Position numbers and translations under genes: made by a program. 61,509 bases of DNA from UBA5951 sp009936885. Its GTDB lineage: Bacteria > Pseudomonadota > Alphaproteobacteria > Puniceispirillales > Puniceispirillaceae. The stretch spans positions 1-61,509 of the forward strand of contig CALKVA010000012.1 in the NCBI GenBank assembly GCA_937996625.1, given 5' to 3'. A model generated the notes under the pieces. That model had not been told where the DNA came from, did not search any database, and worked only from the letters and a program-made list of their open reading frames with translations. The first letter of the stretch is position 1. The number at the start of each line of letters is the position of its first letter. Below are positions 1-7,794 of the stretch, piece after piece.

Positions 1-49
1 AACGCTAAAAATTAAAAAAAATTTTCAGAAAACCATAATTTAAACGCAA

Positions 50-1216
50 ATGCTAAATAATATTTTTGTTGACTGTAAGCTAAAATTAAATGAATTACCA
101 ACAGCATCAGGAAATTTAAATAAGTATTCTTTTTCTGCAAAGGACTTGTTTGATTTAAGGGGGCATATAAAGAGTAATGGTCATAAAGGAAGTTTAACTA
201 AGTTTGAACCCTGTAATGATACTAGCCCTTTGATAAGTTCACTTTTGAATGAGGGTGCAAAGTTAATTGGTCTAACTAATTGTGACGAATTTTTTTATAG
301 TCTTACCGGTGTGGAAAGTTCATTCCAACAGCCTCAAAACTGGATAAATGAAGTTTTGGTTCCGGGTGGTTCATCATCAGGAGCAGCTGCTTCAGTTGGG
401 TTTGATTTGGTGGATTTTGCATTGGGGAGTGATACTGGTGGATCCATTAGAGTGCCAGCTTCCTTTTGCAGTCTATTTGGAATTCGTCCAACTCACGGGA
501 GAGTTTCAACCGATGGCATGACGGCGTTAGCGCCTTCTTTAGATACACTTGGATGGTTAACCAAAAAACCAGAATTATTATCAAAAGTTGGAAAAATACT
601 TTTGAGAAATTACAAAAAAGAGAGTGATAAAATAAATAAAGTTTTTTTATTAGATAATTTGTTTAAACTTAGTACAGAAGAAATCTCTTTAAATATTAAA
701 ATTTGGTCAAAAAAGTTGGAAAATGATTTTGATTTAGAAACCATATCTCTCTCAACAATTGATTTTCAAAGAACAATTATGGATTTTCAAATAATACAGG
801 GGTGGGAAGCAAAAAACGGTATTGTAAAATTTATTAAAAAAAATAACCTTAAATTAAGAAAAAATATTCAAGAAAGAATAAATTTTGCTGATAGCATTAC
901 TGAATCTGAATATAAAAAAGCACACAAAAATAGATATGAATTTAATCAACGTATTAATTCGATATTAGAGGATGGCTGCGTGGCCATCTTTCCTACAACA
1001 CCAATGCCTGCTTTGAATAAAGGTAAAATAAATCAGGAATTATCTATATTCCGAAAAAAAATTCATAATTTTACTTGTGTCTCAGGCTTAACTGGAAGGC
1101 CACAAATATCACTACCAATAAATTTGAAGCTTCCTCAGCCTTTTGGAGTATCAATATTAGGCGGTTTAAATAAAGATGAACAAATGATATCAATGGTAGA
1201 AAAAATTTATCTATAA
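50..1216 (+). CDS. Amidase-signature family hydrolase
   Basis: This 388-residue protein belongs to the amidase signature family, which hydrolyses amide bonds with a Ser-cisSer-Lys triad. The triad is visible: Lys31 in FSAKDLFD, cis-Ser108 in the GGSSSG loop (106-111), and nucleophile Ser132 in DTGGSIRVPA. The catalytic lysine lies close to the N-terminus, as in short AMI1-type amidases and unlike GatA, where about 50 more residues precede it. No gatB or gatC is adjacent, so a tRNA amidotransferase role is unlikely. The gene is very AT-rich and lysine-rich compared with the housekeeping genes here, which may mean recent acquisition or a less constrained locus. It ends about 100 nt before the TPP riboswitch and should be transcribed separately from thiBPQ. 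Substrate unknown. Confidence 0.85.
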   Translation: MLNNIFVDCKLKLNELPTASGNLNKYSFSAKDLFDLRGHIKSNGHKGSLTKFEPCNDTSPLISSLLNEGAKLIGLTNCDEFFYSLTGVESSFQQPQNWINEVLVPGGSSSGAAASVGFDLVDFALGSDTGGSIRVPASFCSLFGIRPTHGRVSTDGMTALAPSLDTLGWLTKKPELLSKVGKILLRNYKKESDKINKVFLLDNLFKLSTEEISLNIKIWSKKLENDFDLETISLSTIDFQRTIMDFQIIQGWEAKNGIVKFIKKNNLKLRKNIQERINFADSITESEYKKAHKNRYEFNQRINSILEDGCVAIFPTTPMPALNKGKINQELSIFRKKIHNFTCVSGLTGRPQISLPINLKLPQPFGVSILGGLNKDEQMISMVEKIYL

Positions 1217-1318
1217 ATGTAAATTATCTTTATTTTTATTTATTCTTAAATAATGAAATTTATTTAATAGATGTATTTACTTTTACCCATTTTTAATTAT
1301 TTTATCAGAACATAATAA

Positions 1319-1395
1319 CTCTTGGGGTGTCCTATTTTTATAGGGCTGAGATATACCCACGAACCTGAACCAGATAATGCTGGCGTAGGAAAGAG
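1319..1395 (+). promoter_or_regulatory. TPP riboswitch (THI box)
   Basis: The conserved thi-box landmarks occur in order: a GGGGTG start, GGGCTGAGA at the J3-2 region, ACCC, then GAACCTGAACCAGATAATG followed by CTGGCGTAGGAAAGAG. The outer P1 helix can form between CTCTT (1319-1323) and AAGAG (1391-1395). It lies about 100 nt upstream of thiB, in the same direction, so it should reduce expression of the thiamine importer when thiamine pyrophosphate is plentiful. I see no strong intrinsic terminator between it and thiB, only a weak AAGT/ACTT stem before a T-run near 1410-1426, so the mode (transcription or translation) is undecided. Confidence 0.93.
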
Positions 1396-1496
1396 ATTAA
1401 TAGTGATAATAAGTTCTCGTACTTTTTTGCTATAACATTCCCCCTTTCTTTCGCCTTGTCACACTTAGACTATTTTTAAAGAATGGAATTTTAAAT

Positions 1497-2510
1497 ATGA
1501 ATATCATGAGAATAATTAGTTTTATGATAGCGAGTATAAGCGCTATACACCCTGCGCTTGCTGATAAACCGATACTCACCGTGTACACCTATGACTCATT
1601 TACATCTGATTGGGGGCCTGGCCCGGCAGTTGAGACAAAATTTGAAGAGACGTGTAAGTGCGACATTCAGTTTGTAGGATTAGATAGCTCGATCGGAATT
1701 TTGGGAAGAATAAAGCTGGAAGGCAAATCAACAAAGGCAGATATAGTTCTCGGGCTCGATACAAATCTCGTGCATCTTGCAAAAAAAACTGGATATTTCG
1801 CTCCCTTATCATCTGATATTAGGGAAACAAATAAAAATAAAACTTTGCTTCCTATTAGCTATGACGACGATGTGTTCATGCCGTTTGACTGGGGTTGGTT
1901 TGGGTTTGTATATAGAAAAAATACGTTAGGCGCACCTTTATTGTCGTTTGAATCATTACTTAAAATGCCAGAAGATACAAAAATTGTGATACAGGATCCA
2001 AGAACTTCAACACCTGGTTTAGGTTTATTACTATGGATAAAATCGGTTTATGGAGAAAATGCCGCTGATTATTGGAAAGCACTACAACCAAAAATACTAA
2101 CTGTTACCAAAGGTTGGTCAGAGGCCTATGCGCTGTTTCTAGATGGCGAGGCAGATATGGTGTTATCCTATACAACTTCACCAGTCTATCACCTTATCGC
2201 AGAGCAAGATAATAGTTTTGATGTAGCCACCTTTTCTGATGGTCATTATATGCAAATTGAGGTGGCCGGTATGCTAAAATCATCGAAGCAACCGAAACTA
2301 GCTTCTCAATTTATGCAGTTCATTGCTTCACCTGAATTTCAGAATATAATTCCTACAACTAATTGGATGTATCCTGCCTTCAACGCAGAACTTCCAGATG
2401 GTTTTGATAGCTTAGCTGTGCCAACTAAATCACACCTATTTGATTCAGAGCTTGTTGCGTCCAACCAGAAAAAATGGATTGATGAGTGGTTGACCTCAAG
2501 CACCAATTAG
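1497..2510 (+). CDS. thiB: Thiamine ABC transporter, periplasmic binding protein ThiB
   Basis: This is the periplasmic thiamine/TPP-binding component of the ThiBPQ importer (337 aa). A signal peptide covers about residues 1-22, with a hydrophobic core and an AxA-like ALA cleavage site. The mature protein opens with the ThiB-typical KPILTVYTYDSFTSDWGPGP segment, and ADIVLGLDTNL follows near residue 82. Length fits the family (about 330 aa). It lies downstream of the TPP riboswitch and overlaps the annotated start of thiP by 25 nt, which indicates one operon. Confidence 0.95.
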   Translation: MNIMRIISFMIASISAIHPALADKPILTVYTYDSFTSDWGPGPAVETKFEETCKCDIQFVGLDSSIGILGRIKLEGKSTKADIVLGLDTNLVHLAKKTGYFAPLSSDIRETNKNKTLLPISYDDDVFMPFDWGWFGFVYRKNTLGAPLLSFESLLKMPEDTKIVIQDPRTSTPGLGLLLWIKSVYGENAADYWKALQPKILTVTKGWSEAYALFLDGEADMVLSYTTSPVYHLIAEQDNSFDVATFSDGHYMQIEVAGMLKSSKQPKLASQFMQFIASPEFQNIIPTTNWMYPAFNAELPDGFDSLAVPTKSHLFDSELVASNQKKWIDEWLTSSTN

Positions 2511-4183
2511 GAAGTGAGCTCAAACACGCAATTGCCTTAGATAATTCTAGCCAATCTACTGTCTTAACACGACATTTTAGGCATACCAGAATGTCTGGTA
2601 TTTTATTTGGAATATTTTTTTCAGTTTTCGGATGTTTAATTCTTGTTCAGATGTTTGTAATTGCTGGTACGAGCGAGAGCATAAATTCAATTTTTACACC
2701 TGGTGTTTTGAAAATAATAAAGAGTGGCAGTTGGCAGGCTTTCCTATCTACAGCTTTTTCATTATTAATTGGGATGATAAGCGCACGGGCTCTTCACAGA
2801 AGAAACAGCTACTGGTTGTCTGAATTTGTTCTATCTGCCAGCTTCCTAGCTCTCGTAGTCCCCTCTTCTATCGCGGCACTTGGTATCGTTGCTGTTTGGG
2901 GAAGAAACGGTCTCTTTGGATCTATGGGTTTGTCGACTGGCAATCTATATGGCTTATGGATGGTTGTACTTGCACATGTATTTTTTAACGCTCCCCTTGT
3001 TTTGAGAGTTGCTTATTCAGCTTTACTATCACAGCCAGATTATTATTGGAAAATTGCATCTCAAAATAATCTAACCAGTTGGCAAACATTCAAAATAATT
3101 GAATGGCCATCTTTCCACCCTCTTATAGTACCTTTATCAAGTTTAATATTTTTACTCTGTTTTACTTCATTTTCGATTGTGTTGATGTTAGGTGGGGGGC
3201 CAAATGTTACTACATTAGAAGTTTCAATATATCATGCTGTTCGATATTCGTTTGATCTGCCATTAGCTGCTTCCCTAAGCGTCTTGCAGACGGTTATATG
3301 CTCTAGCCTAATTTTGGCATCCAAGCCACTTAATTTTAATATCTCGTCTCCTAAACCGACATCCCAAATTGGGTTAAAGAGAAAGGATAGAGAAAACCTA
3401 ATTGCCAGATTTTCAGACACCCTTTTATTAACTGGATTTTTTATTCTCATATTTCTCCCATTGATAGCACTCGTATTTAGGCTTGATCTGTTATCTGGAT
3501 TAAAATTATTCAGCCAAAATAGGTTCTGGGATGCATTTTATACATCTTCAAAGCTCGCACTATTATCATCCATTACCAGTGTTGCAATTGCTGTTATACT
3601 TATAAATAGTAGGTATAGATTAGCCCAAGTTGGGAACCATATTTTAAGCCAATTTATTGATTTTTCTGTTTCATTCTATCTGTTAATGCCAGCAATTGTA
3701 TTTGCAACAGGTTGTTTTATTTTATTTCGAGGATTCGTGAACCTTTTTGATATGGCCTTTTGGTTGGTATTAATTGCTAACATTCTATTCTCCCTGCCCT
3801 TTATAACACGTATATTAACACCGTCATTTGAGCGAATATTATCTCAGCATGATAAGATTTCATTACAACTTGGCATAACTGGGCTTCGCAGATTTTTGAT
3901 ATTAACTTTGCCTGCATTGCATCGTGAATTACAGCTTGTACTTGGTATAAGCTTCGCATTTTCCTTAGGAGATTTGAGTGTCATTACCCTATTTGGTAAT
4001 CATAATTTTGAGACCCTTCCCTACTACCTTTATCAGCTATATGGTCGATATGGAGCAAGTGAAGCAGATATGTTAGGCATATTTCTCCTTGGATATATTT
4101 TCATAACATATATGATATTTGGGTTTGCTTTTTGGTTTTTAAAGAAAATCAAATTTTTAATTAGAATGGATATAGGATGCTAA
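2486..4183 (+). CDS. thiP: Thiamine ABC transporter permease ThiP
   Basis: This 565-residue inner-membrane permease is the duplicated-domain type: two six-helix halves in one chain, each with a cytoplasmic coupling loop (around residues 190-215 and 455-480) that contacts ThiQ. The length matches ThiP of other proteobacteria. The listed start is a GTG inside thiB with no evident ribosome site. An ATG at 2591, 9 nt after an AGG, would give a shorter N-terminus beginning just before the first membrane helix and avoid the 25-nt overlap; I consider it at least as likely. The 3' end overlaps thiQ by 7 nt. Confidence 0.92.
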   Translation: MVDLKHQLGSELKHAIALDNSSQSTVLTRHFRHTRMSGILFGIFFSVFGCLILVQMFVIAGTSESINSIFTPGVLKIIKSGSWQAFLSTAFSLLIGMISARALHRRNSYWLSEFVLSASFLALVVPSSIAALGIVAVWGRNGLFGSMGLSTGNLYGLWMVVLAHVFFNAPLVLRVAYSALLSQPDYYWKIASQNNLTSWQTFKIIEWPSFHPLIVPLSSLIFLLCFTSFSIVLMLGGGPNVTTLEVSIYHAVRYSFDLPLAASLSVLQTVICSSLILASKPLNFNISSPKPTSQIGLKRKDRENLIARFSDTLLLTGFFILIFLPLIALVFRLDLLSGLKLFSQNRFWDAFYTSSKLALLSSITSVAIAVILINSRYRLAQVGNHILSQFIDFSVSFYLLMPAIVFATGCFILFRGFVNLFDMAFWLVLIANILFSLPFITRILTPSFERILSQHDKISLQLGITGLRRFLILTLPALHRELQLVLGISFAFSLGDLSVITLFGNHNFETLPYYLYQLYGRYGASEADMLGIFLLGYIFITYMIFGFAFWFLKKIKFLIRMDIGC

Positions 4184-4782
4184 CTCTAAGTAGCCTAAGC
4201 TATCAATGGCCTGGTTCTAAACCGCAAACAGTTGATTTGGACATGTTCTCTGGACAAATAGTTTTGATTAGCGGGCCTTCAGGCATTGGTAAAACAACAT
4301 TATTTGATATCATATCTGGTTTTCATGAACCAAAATCTGGCGAGCTTATCTGGAACGGTGAGAATCTTTTGTCTAAGCCTCCATGGGTGCGACCAATATC
4401 TACAATGTTTCAAGCCAATAATTTTTTCCCGCATTTAACGGTTAAGGATAATATAATGTTAGGTCTTAATAATTCAAAAGAACTAACAACGAAATTGTAT
4501 AATAAACTTGAATATTTGAACGTTATTTCGCTTGTTGACAGACGTTCGGATCAATTATCTGGAGGAGAACTCCAACGCGTCGCATTGATTAGAGCATTAA
4601 TGCGAGAGAAACCCATACTTCTCCTAGATGAACCCTTTTCGGCTCTTGATAAAAGTATGATTAAGAAGGCTTCCGATTTAATTCTCAGATATAAAAAAGA
4701 AGTACAATCTGTCATACTAATTATTTCCCATCAGGACGTAAGCATGTACCTGAATATTAGCCATGAAATTGAATTACATTAA
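4177..4782 (+). CDS. thiQ: Thiamine ABC transporter ATP-binding protein ThiQ
   Basis: This is the ATPase that powers thiamine uptake through ThiP. At 201 aa it is a minimal ABC domain, as usual for ThiQ. Visible motifs are Walker A GPSGIGKTT (near residues 31-39), the Q-loop in MFQANNFFPH, the signature LSGGELQRVALIRAL, Walker B ILLLDEPFSALD, and the H-loop histidine in IISHQD. It is the last gene of the thi operon and starts inside the end of thiP, so translation is probably coupled. Confidence 0.94.
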   Translation: MLTLSSLSYQWPGSKPQTVDLDMFSGQIVLISGPSGIGKTTLFDIISGFHEPKSGELIWNGENLLSKPPWVRPISTMFQANNFFPHLTVKDNIMLGLNNSKELTTKLYNKLEYLNVISLVDRRSDQLSGGELQRVALIRALMREKPILLLDEPFSALDKSMIKKASDLILRYKKEVQSVILIISHQDVSMYLNISHEIELH

Positions 4783-4857
4783 TAATCGCTAAATCTAAAT
4801 TGGATGTTTTTAAAATTAAGGGCTAAAAAATTATAAGGTTCTGTTGTATTGCTATAA

Positions 4858-5145
4858 ATGGAAAAAAGACTGCTAATTCTTGTCTCACTACGGCAAGATA
4901 AGCGCATTAGCCAACTAGATGAATTCATTGCAACACATCAAACAGACTTAGATGAACGATTTTTTATTATAAAGCGCTTTACAATATATAAATTTAATTT
5001 CGGAGGCGACACTTAGCAGATAGATTTTTGGCTTATAGGGTATGATGGGAACATAAAAGGCCATAGTTTGCATAGTGAATTTTTAAACCAAATATTTTCC
5101 ACTATTGGTGAGATGCCAATTCGCATGCAAGAAAAGAAATTATAA
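4858..5145 (+). pseudogene. DUF4174-like gene interrupted by an in-frame TAG
   Basis: Reading from ATG 4858 gives 52 residues (MEKRLLILVSLRQDKRISQL and onward, with DERFFII near residue 33) and then TAG at 5014-5016. The same frame continues for 42 sense codons to TAA at 5143-5145 with DFWLIGYDGNIKG and, near its end, GEMPIRMQEKK. These two halves resemble the N- and C-terminal hallmarks of DUF4174 proteins (RPLLVF..., RD, LIGKDGG.K, and a terminal MPMRxxE). No signal peptide is visible, although the family usually has one, so the 5' end may be eroded too. The simplest reading is a recent nonsense mutation in a gene of unknown function. Readthrough or a sequence error cannot be excluded. Confidence 0.6.
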
Positions 5146-5229
5146 CTTCTCTGCTGCCAAAAAAAATTATAAGCCATTAATTTAAGAAACCCCAGAGTTG
5201 GATATTGATTGTTATTTCAATGAGATAAA

Positions 5230-5305
5230 TGGTGAGCGGTACAGGATTCGAACCTGTGACCCAGTGATTAAAAGTCACTTGCTCTACCAACTGAGCTAAC
5301 CGCCC
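5230..5305 (-). tRNA. tRNA-Lys (TTT)
   Basis: The minus strand folds into a complete 76-nt tRNA including an encoded CCA. The acceptor stem GGGCGGT pairs with ACCGCTC (one G-U), the D-arm contains AGCTCAGTTGGTAGAGC, the anticodon loop is CTTTTAA with anticodon TTT, and the T-arm contains GGTTCGAATCC. The discriminator base is A, followed by CCA at 5230-5232. It is the intact partner of a decayed copy at 7043-7107. Confidence 0.96.
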
Positions 5306-5319
5306 TCACCATGGAGACT

Positions 5320-5349
5320 TTAGTAGCTCAAAAGCAATCTTCAGGTCAA
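5320..5349 (-). promoter_or_regulatory. Candidate promoter of tRNA-Lys
   Basis: On the minus strand a TTGACC -35-like hexamer (5349-5344) is followed after 18 nt by TACTAA (5325-5320), placing a start near 5313, about 8 nt before the mature tRNA. The -35 part is also present in the duplicated flank at 7434 onward, but there the inserted cassette has replaced the -10 side. Confidence 0.4.
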
Positions 5350-5489
5350 GTGATTTAGGTCAAAAGTTAAATAGCTTTTATCACATTACCTTTAGACTTA
5401 TAGTAATCATTTGTTTATTATTATTTAAGTTTCATCGTCAGAAAAAACTGAATAGAATCAATTAGATTCGTCAGTTTGCGTCAGGTAGG

Positions 5490-5511
5490 TCAAGTGAGGC
5501 AAATCACTTGA
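5490..5511. repeat. Inverted repeat built from a recurring TCAAGTGA octamer
   Basis: TCAAGTGA (5490-5497) and TCACTTGA (5504-5511) form a perfect 8-bp inverted repeat with a 6-nt loop. The same octamer recurs at 5346-5353, 5527-5534 and 7450-7457. CAAGTGA is also part of the anticodon arm of the neighbouring tRNA-Lys. The rest of 5306-5571 shows no gene. Confidence 0.5.
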
Positions 5512-5572
5512 TTGTCGTGAGTAGAGTCAAGTGATTGATTTTGAGTCATTTTTTAGGTTGTAGAAAAGTATT

Positions 5573-5704
5573 ATGCCAATCGAAAATGAAAATGCTAAAT
5601 CTTTTCAAGAAAAACTAGAAATATCTAGACAAGAATTATACCAGATTGAAAACGATATTCTTTGTGCAGAAGAAATATTGAGACAACAGTCAAAAGATAC
5701 ATAA
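5573..5704 (+). CDS. Small hypothetical protein (43 aa)
   Basis: This short ATG-started frame encodes 43 residues rich in Glu, Gln, Lys and Leu/Ile, with heptad-like hydrophobic spacing that suggests a single amphipathic or coiled-coil helix (KSFQEKLEISRQELYQIEND). No clear Shine-Dalgarno sequence precedes it. It lies in the accessory segment 68 nt upstream of the VCBS-repeat gene, in the same direction. I recognise no family. The composition looks protein-like, but with this length it could be chance. Confidence 0.35.
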   Translation: MPIENENAKSFQEKLEISRQELYQIENDILCAEEILRQQSKDT

Positions 5705-5771
5705 AAACACAAGCTTGACCTTAAAAGTTAAACTACATTCTCCCTAAGTAAATAAAATTTGGATATTCAAA

Positions 5772-6902
5772 ATGAAAATATATTTAATCTCAATCATTTT
5801 ATTTACTTTATTTTTTCTTCCCATAAATGCTGATGAAATAAAAAATATTGATATTATTCGAACATCAACATCATTTGTAAAAGACGGAACAGCGCCCCGC
5901 AAGGTAAGAAATGATGATTGGACTTTTACAAGGGTCTTTTTTGATTTCAACAAGGATGGAATAGTTGACTATTTTGAGGCAGTGCAGCGTTATAATTTAG
6001 AACAAACACCTAAAACTGCATCCCCCAGTGACTTTGAGCTTTATTTGGGAACAGGTAAATGGGACAATGTAAAACAGACTTCAGAATTTAAGTTAGATAC
6101 GAAAATTCTAAACGGTTTAGGGAAAGGTTGCATTCATCCAAGAAAAGCATTGATAAATGATTTTAATTTAGATGGAATGCAGGATATTTTTATTATTTGT
6201 CACGGTTGGGACAAGCACCCTTATCCAGGAGAAATTAATAAATTAATACTTAGTCAGAAAAATAATCGTTATAAAATTATAGATGCAAGTGCAAAGAAAG
6301 GCTTCTACCACGGAGGGGCATCAGCAGATTTTAATGGCGATAGAAAACCAGATGTAATTGTTACTAACACTTCTTCATATTCAAATTCTTCTGTAGAAAT
6401 TTGGTATGGTGATGGTGAAGGAAATTTTAAACCAAGCAAAAACAATGTTCCCTTTGGCTTTCAAAAAAAAATAGGTGTTTTTTCCATTACTTTACCAGAT
6501 GTAGATGGTGATGGTATTTTCGATTTATTTGTGGGTGGGCATGAATGGGAAAATGTTCTCAACACGATATTTATAAATGACACAGAAAATAAATTCAAAG
6601 TAAGAGATAAAATCATAATCCCAAAAGTTAAAGGCTTCGGCACAGTCCTAGATGCGTTAGTCACTGGTGATTTTGGAGATAAAACGGTTTGGATATTAAG
6701 AACTTCTGGAGGAAATAATACATTCTACAAAGGTATTTGTATTCAAGAGTATCATCTGAATTCTCAAAGTTCCAATCTATTTTACTGTGAACGTGATAGA
6801 AATTGGTTCCCATGGCTAATCTCTTGGAAGAGCTGGGATAAAAAAACCTATATTGGTTCTAGTAATTTAAAAGATGATTTTAGGTTATTATTAGAAAGGT
6901 GA
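5772..6902 (+). CDS. Secreted FG-GAP/VCBS-repeat protein
   Basis: This 376-residue protein begins with a signal peptide (MKIYLISIILFTLFFLPINA, cleavage near residue 20-21). Calcium-loop-like D-x-[DN]-x-D-G motifs occur at about residue 58 (DFNKDGIVD), 128 (DFNLDGMQD), 186 (DFNGDRKPD) and 243 (DVDGDGIFD). This is the pattern of FG-GAP/VCBS beta-propeller blades found in exported adhesion, binding or enzyme-associated proteins. It should act in the periplasm or outside the cell. The gene is AT-rich and sits alone between the intact and decayed tRNA-Lys copies, which suggests horizontal acquisition. Ligand or function unknown. Confidence 0.8.
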   Translation: MKIYLISIILFTLFFLPINADEIKNIDIIRTSTSFVKDGTAPRKVRNDDWTFTRVFFDFNKDGIVDYFEAVQRYNLEQTPKTASPSDFELYLGTGKWDNVKQTSEFKLDTKILNGLGKGCIHPRKALINDFNLDGMQDIFIICHGWDKHPYPGEINKLILSQKNNRYKIIDASAKKGFYHGGASADFNGDRKPDVIVTNTSSYSNSSVEIWYGDGEGNFKPSKNNVPFGFQKKIGVFSITLPDVDGDGIFDLFVGGHEWENVLNTIFINDTENKFKVRDKIIIPKVKGFGTVLDALVTGDFGDKTVWILRTSGGNNTFYKGICIQEYHLNSQSSNLFYCERDRNWFPWLISWKSWDKKTYIGSSNLKDDFRLLLER

Positions 6903-7042
6903 AAAAATAACATAAACTCTGTTAGGTTCTGTTTTTGAAAGTTTAAAAAAGGTAAACCAAAAAATATTAGCTTTTACGGATTTAACATCAACCTGATTGT
7001 TTCGTCCTTAAAAAACTAGATATCACATGACCAATACCACTT

Positions 7043-7107
7043 ACACAAGAAGAACCTGTTACCCAGTGATTAAAAGTCACTAGCTTTACCAACTGAGCTA
7101 ACCGCGC
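7043..7107 (-). pseudogene. Decayed tRNA-Lys copy
   Basis: The minus strand from 7107 reproduces tRNA-Lys from its 5' end through the D-arm, an identical anticodon stem-loop (GTGACTTTTAATCAC) and part of the T-arm, with scattered substitutions (for example GCGCGGT for GGGCGGT). The T-loop is shortened and the 3' acceptor strand and CCA are gone. It cannot form a cloverleaf, so it should be non-functional. Seven bases upstream of its 5' end (TCACCAT on the plus strand) also match the intact gene. Confidence 0.85.
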
Positions 7108-7142
7108 TCACCATCAGGTAATTGATTTGGAAAGTATCCTTC

Positions 7143-7391
7143 TTATTGAGTCAAATTATATTGATTAAATAAATTGTAGAAACCAAGTTTCATTATTTTA
7201 TGCTGGTGTATACTATTTACAAATTCCTCAATTTCTTTCAACTGTAAATTAGACAATTTGTTTATATTGTCTAAGTGATAATACTTTAATACATGTTCAA
7301 ATACTAATTTGGTTACAACGGGTTCAACATCCTCTTCCCATTGACTGGAAGCGAGTTCTGCTGCTTTGTCGATCTCTTTCCATTTAAACAT
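7143..7391 (-). CDS. Small hypothetical protein (82 aa)
   Basis: This 82-residue acidic, apparently helical protein starts MFKWKEIDKAAELASSQWEE and has no signal peptide or membrane segment. I recognise no family. It lies wholly inside about 320 bp of DNA that separates the decayed tRNA-Lys from its duplicated upstream flank, so the ORF and this insertion share the same boundaries. It could be cargo of a minimal mobile cassette. Sensible amino-acid composition and a start codon just inside the cassette support a real gene, but no homologue was checked. Confidence 0.5.
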   Translation of the reverse strand: MFKWKEIDKAAELASSQWEEDVEPVVTKLVFEHVLKYYHLDNINKLSNLQLKEIEEFVNSIHQHKIMKLGFYNLFNQYNLTQ

Positions 7392-7433
7392 AATAAATTA
7401 ACGATCTATTTCACTTAATTGAATAAACTGACA

Positions 7434-7610
7434 AAAAGTAATCTTAAGGTCAAGTGATTTAGGCCAATTGTTAAAAACCAATCCTCTCATTACCCTTGGA
7501 CTTAATGTAGTCTTTCTTTTATCATAACAAAAGAGCCATCACCATAAAAAACTAAATATTTTCAGATATATACTTCATTTTGTGTCAGGTAGGTTAAACG
7601 AGGATAGTCT
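7434..7610. repeat. Second copy of the tRNA-Lys upstream flank
   Basis: From 7434 the sequence resumes similarity to 5330-5520: AAAAGTAATCTTAAGGTCAA here versus AAAAGCAATCTTCAGGTCAA there, both continuing with GTGATTTAGG, CATTACC, GACTTA.TGTAGT-like blocks and GTCAGGTAGGT. Together with the tRNA remnant this shows a duplication of tRNA plus upstream flank. The remaining gene-free DNA up to the uracil permease (7611-7794) shows nothing else I can name. Confidence 0.65.
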
Positions 7611-7794
7611 CTTTACTGTCCTTATAACGAAATACTACCACAATCGGAAAATAGTTGTAATCTTGCCAAAATTGAGGGTTAAATAGAAATATATGTTGTG
7701 ATTTGACAAAATGATAAAAATCAATTTTTTACAAATCATAAATTTAGTCCATTTAGTATACATAATTGTATATTAAGATTTGGGAGAATGAAAG

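Noticed and set aside
5014..5016. Amber codon read as a special amino acid
   Set aside because: There is no pyrrolysine machinery in view and no family precedent; a nonsense mutation is simpler.
7043..7107. A second functional tRNA-Lys
   Set aside because: The 3' acceptor strand, CCA and part of the T-loop are missing, so no cloverleaf can form; recorded as a remnant.
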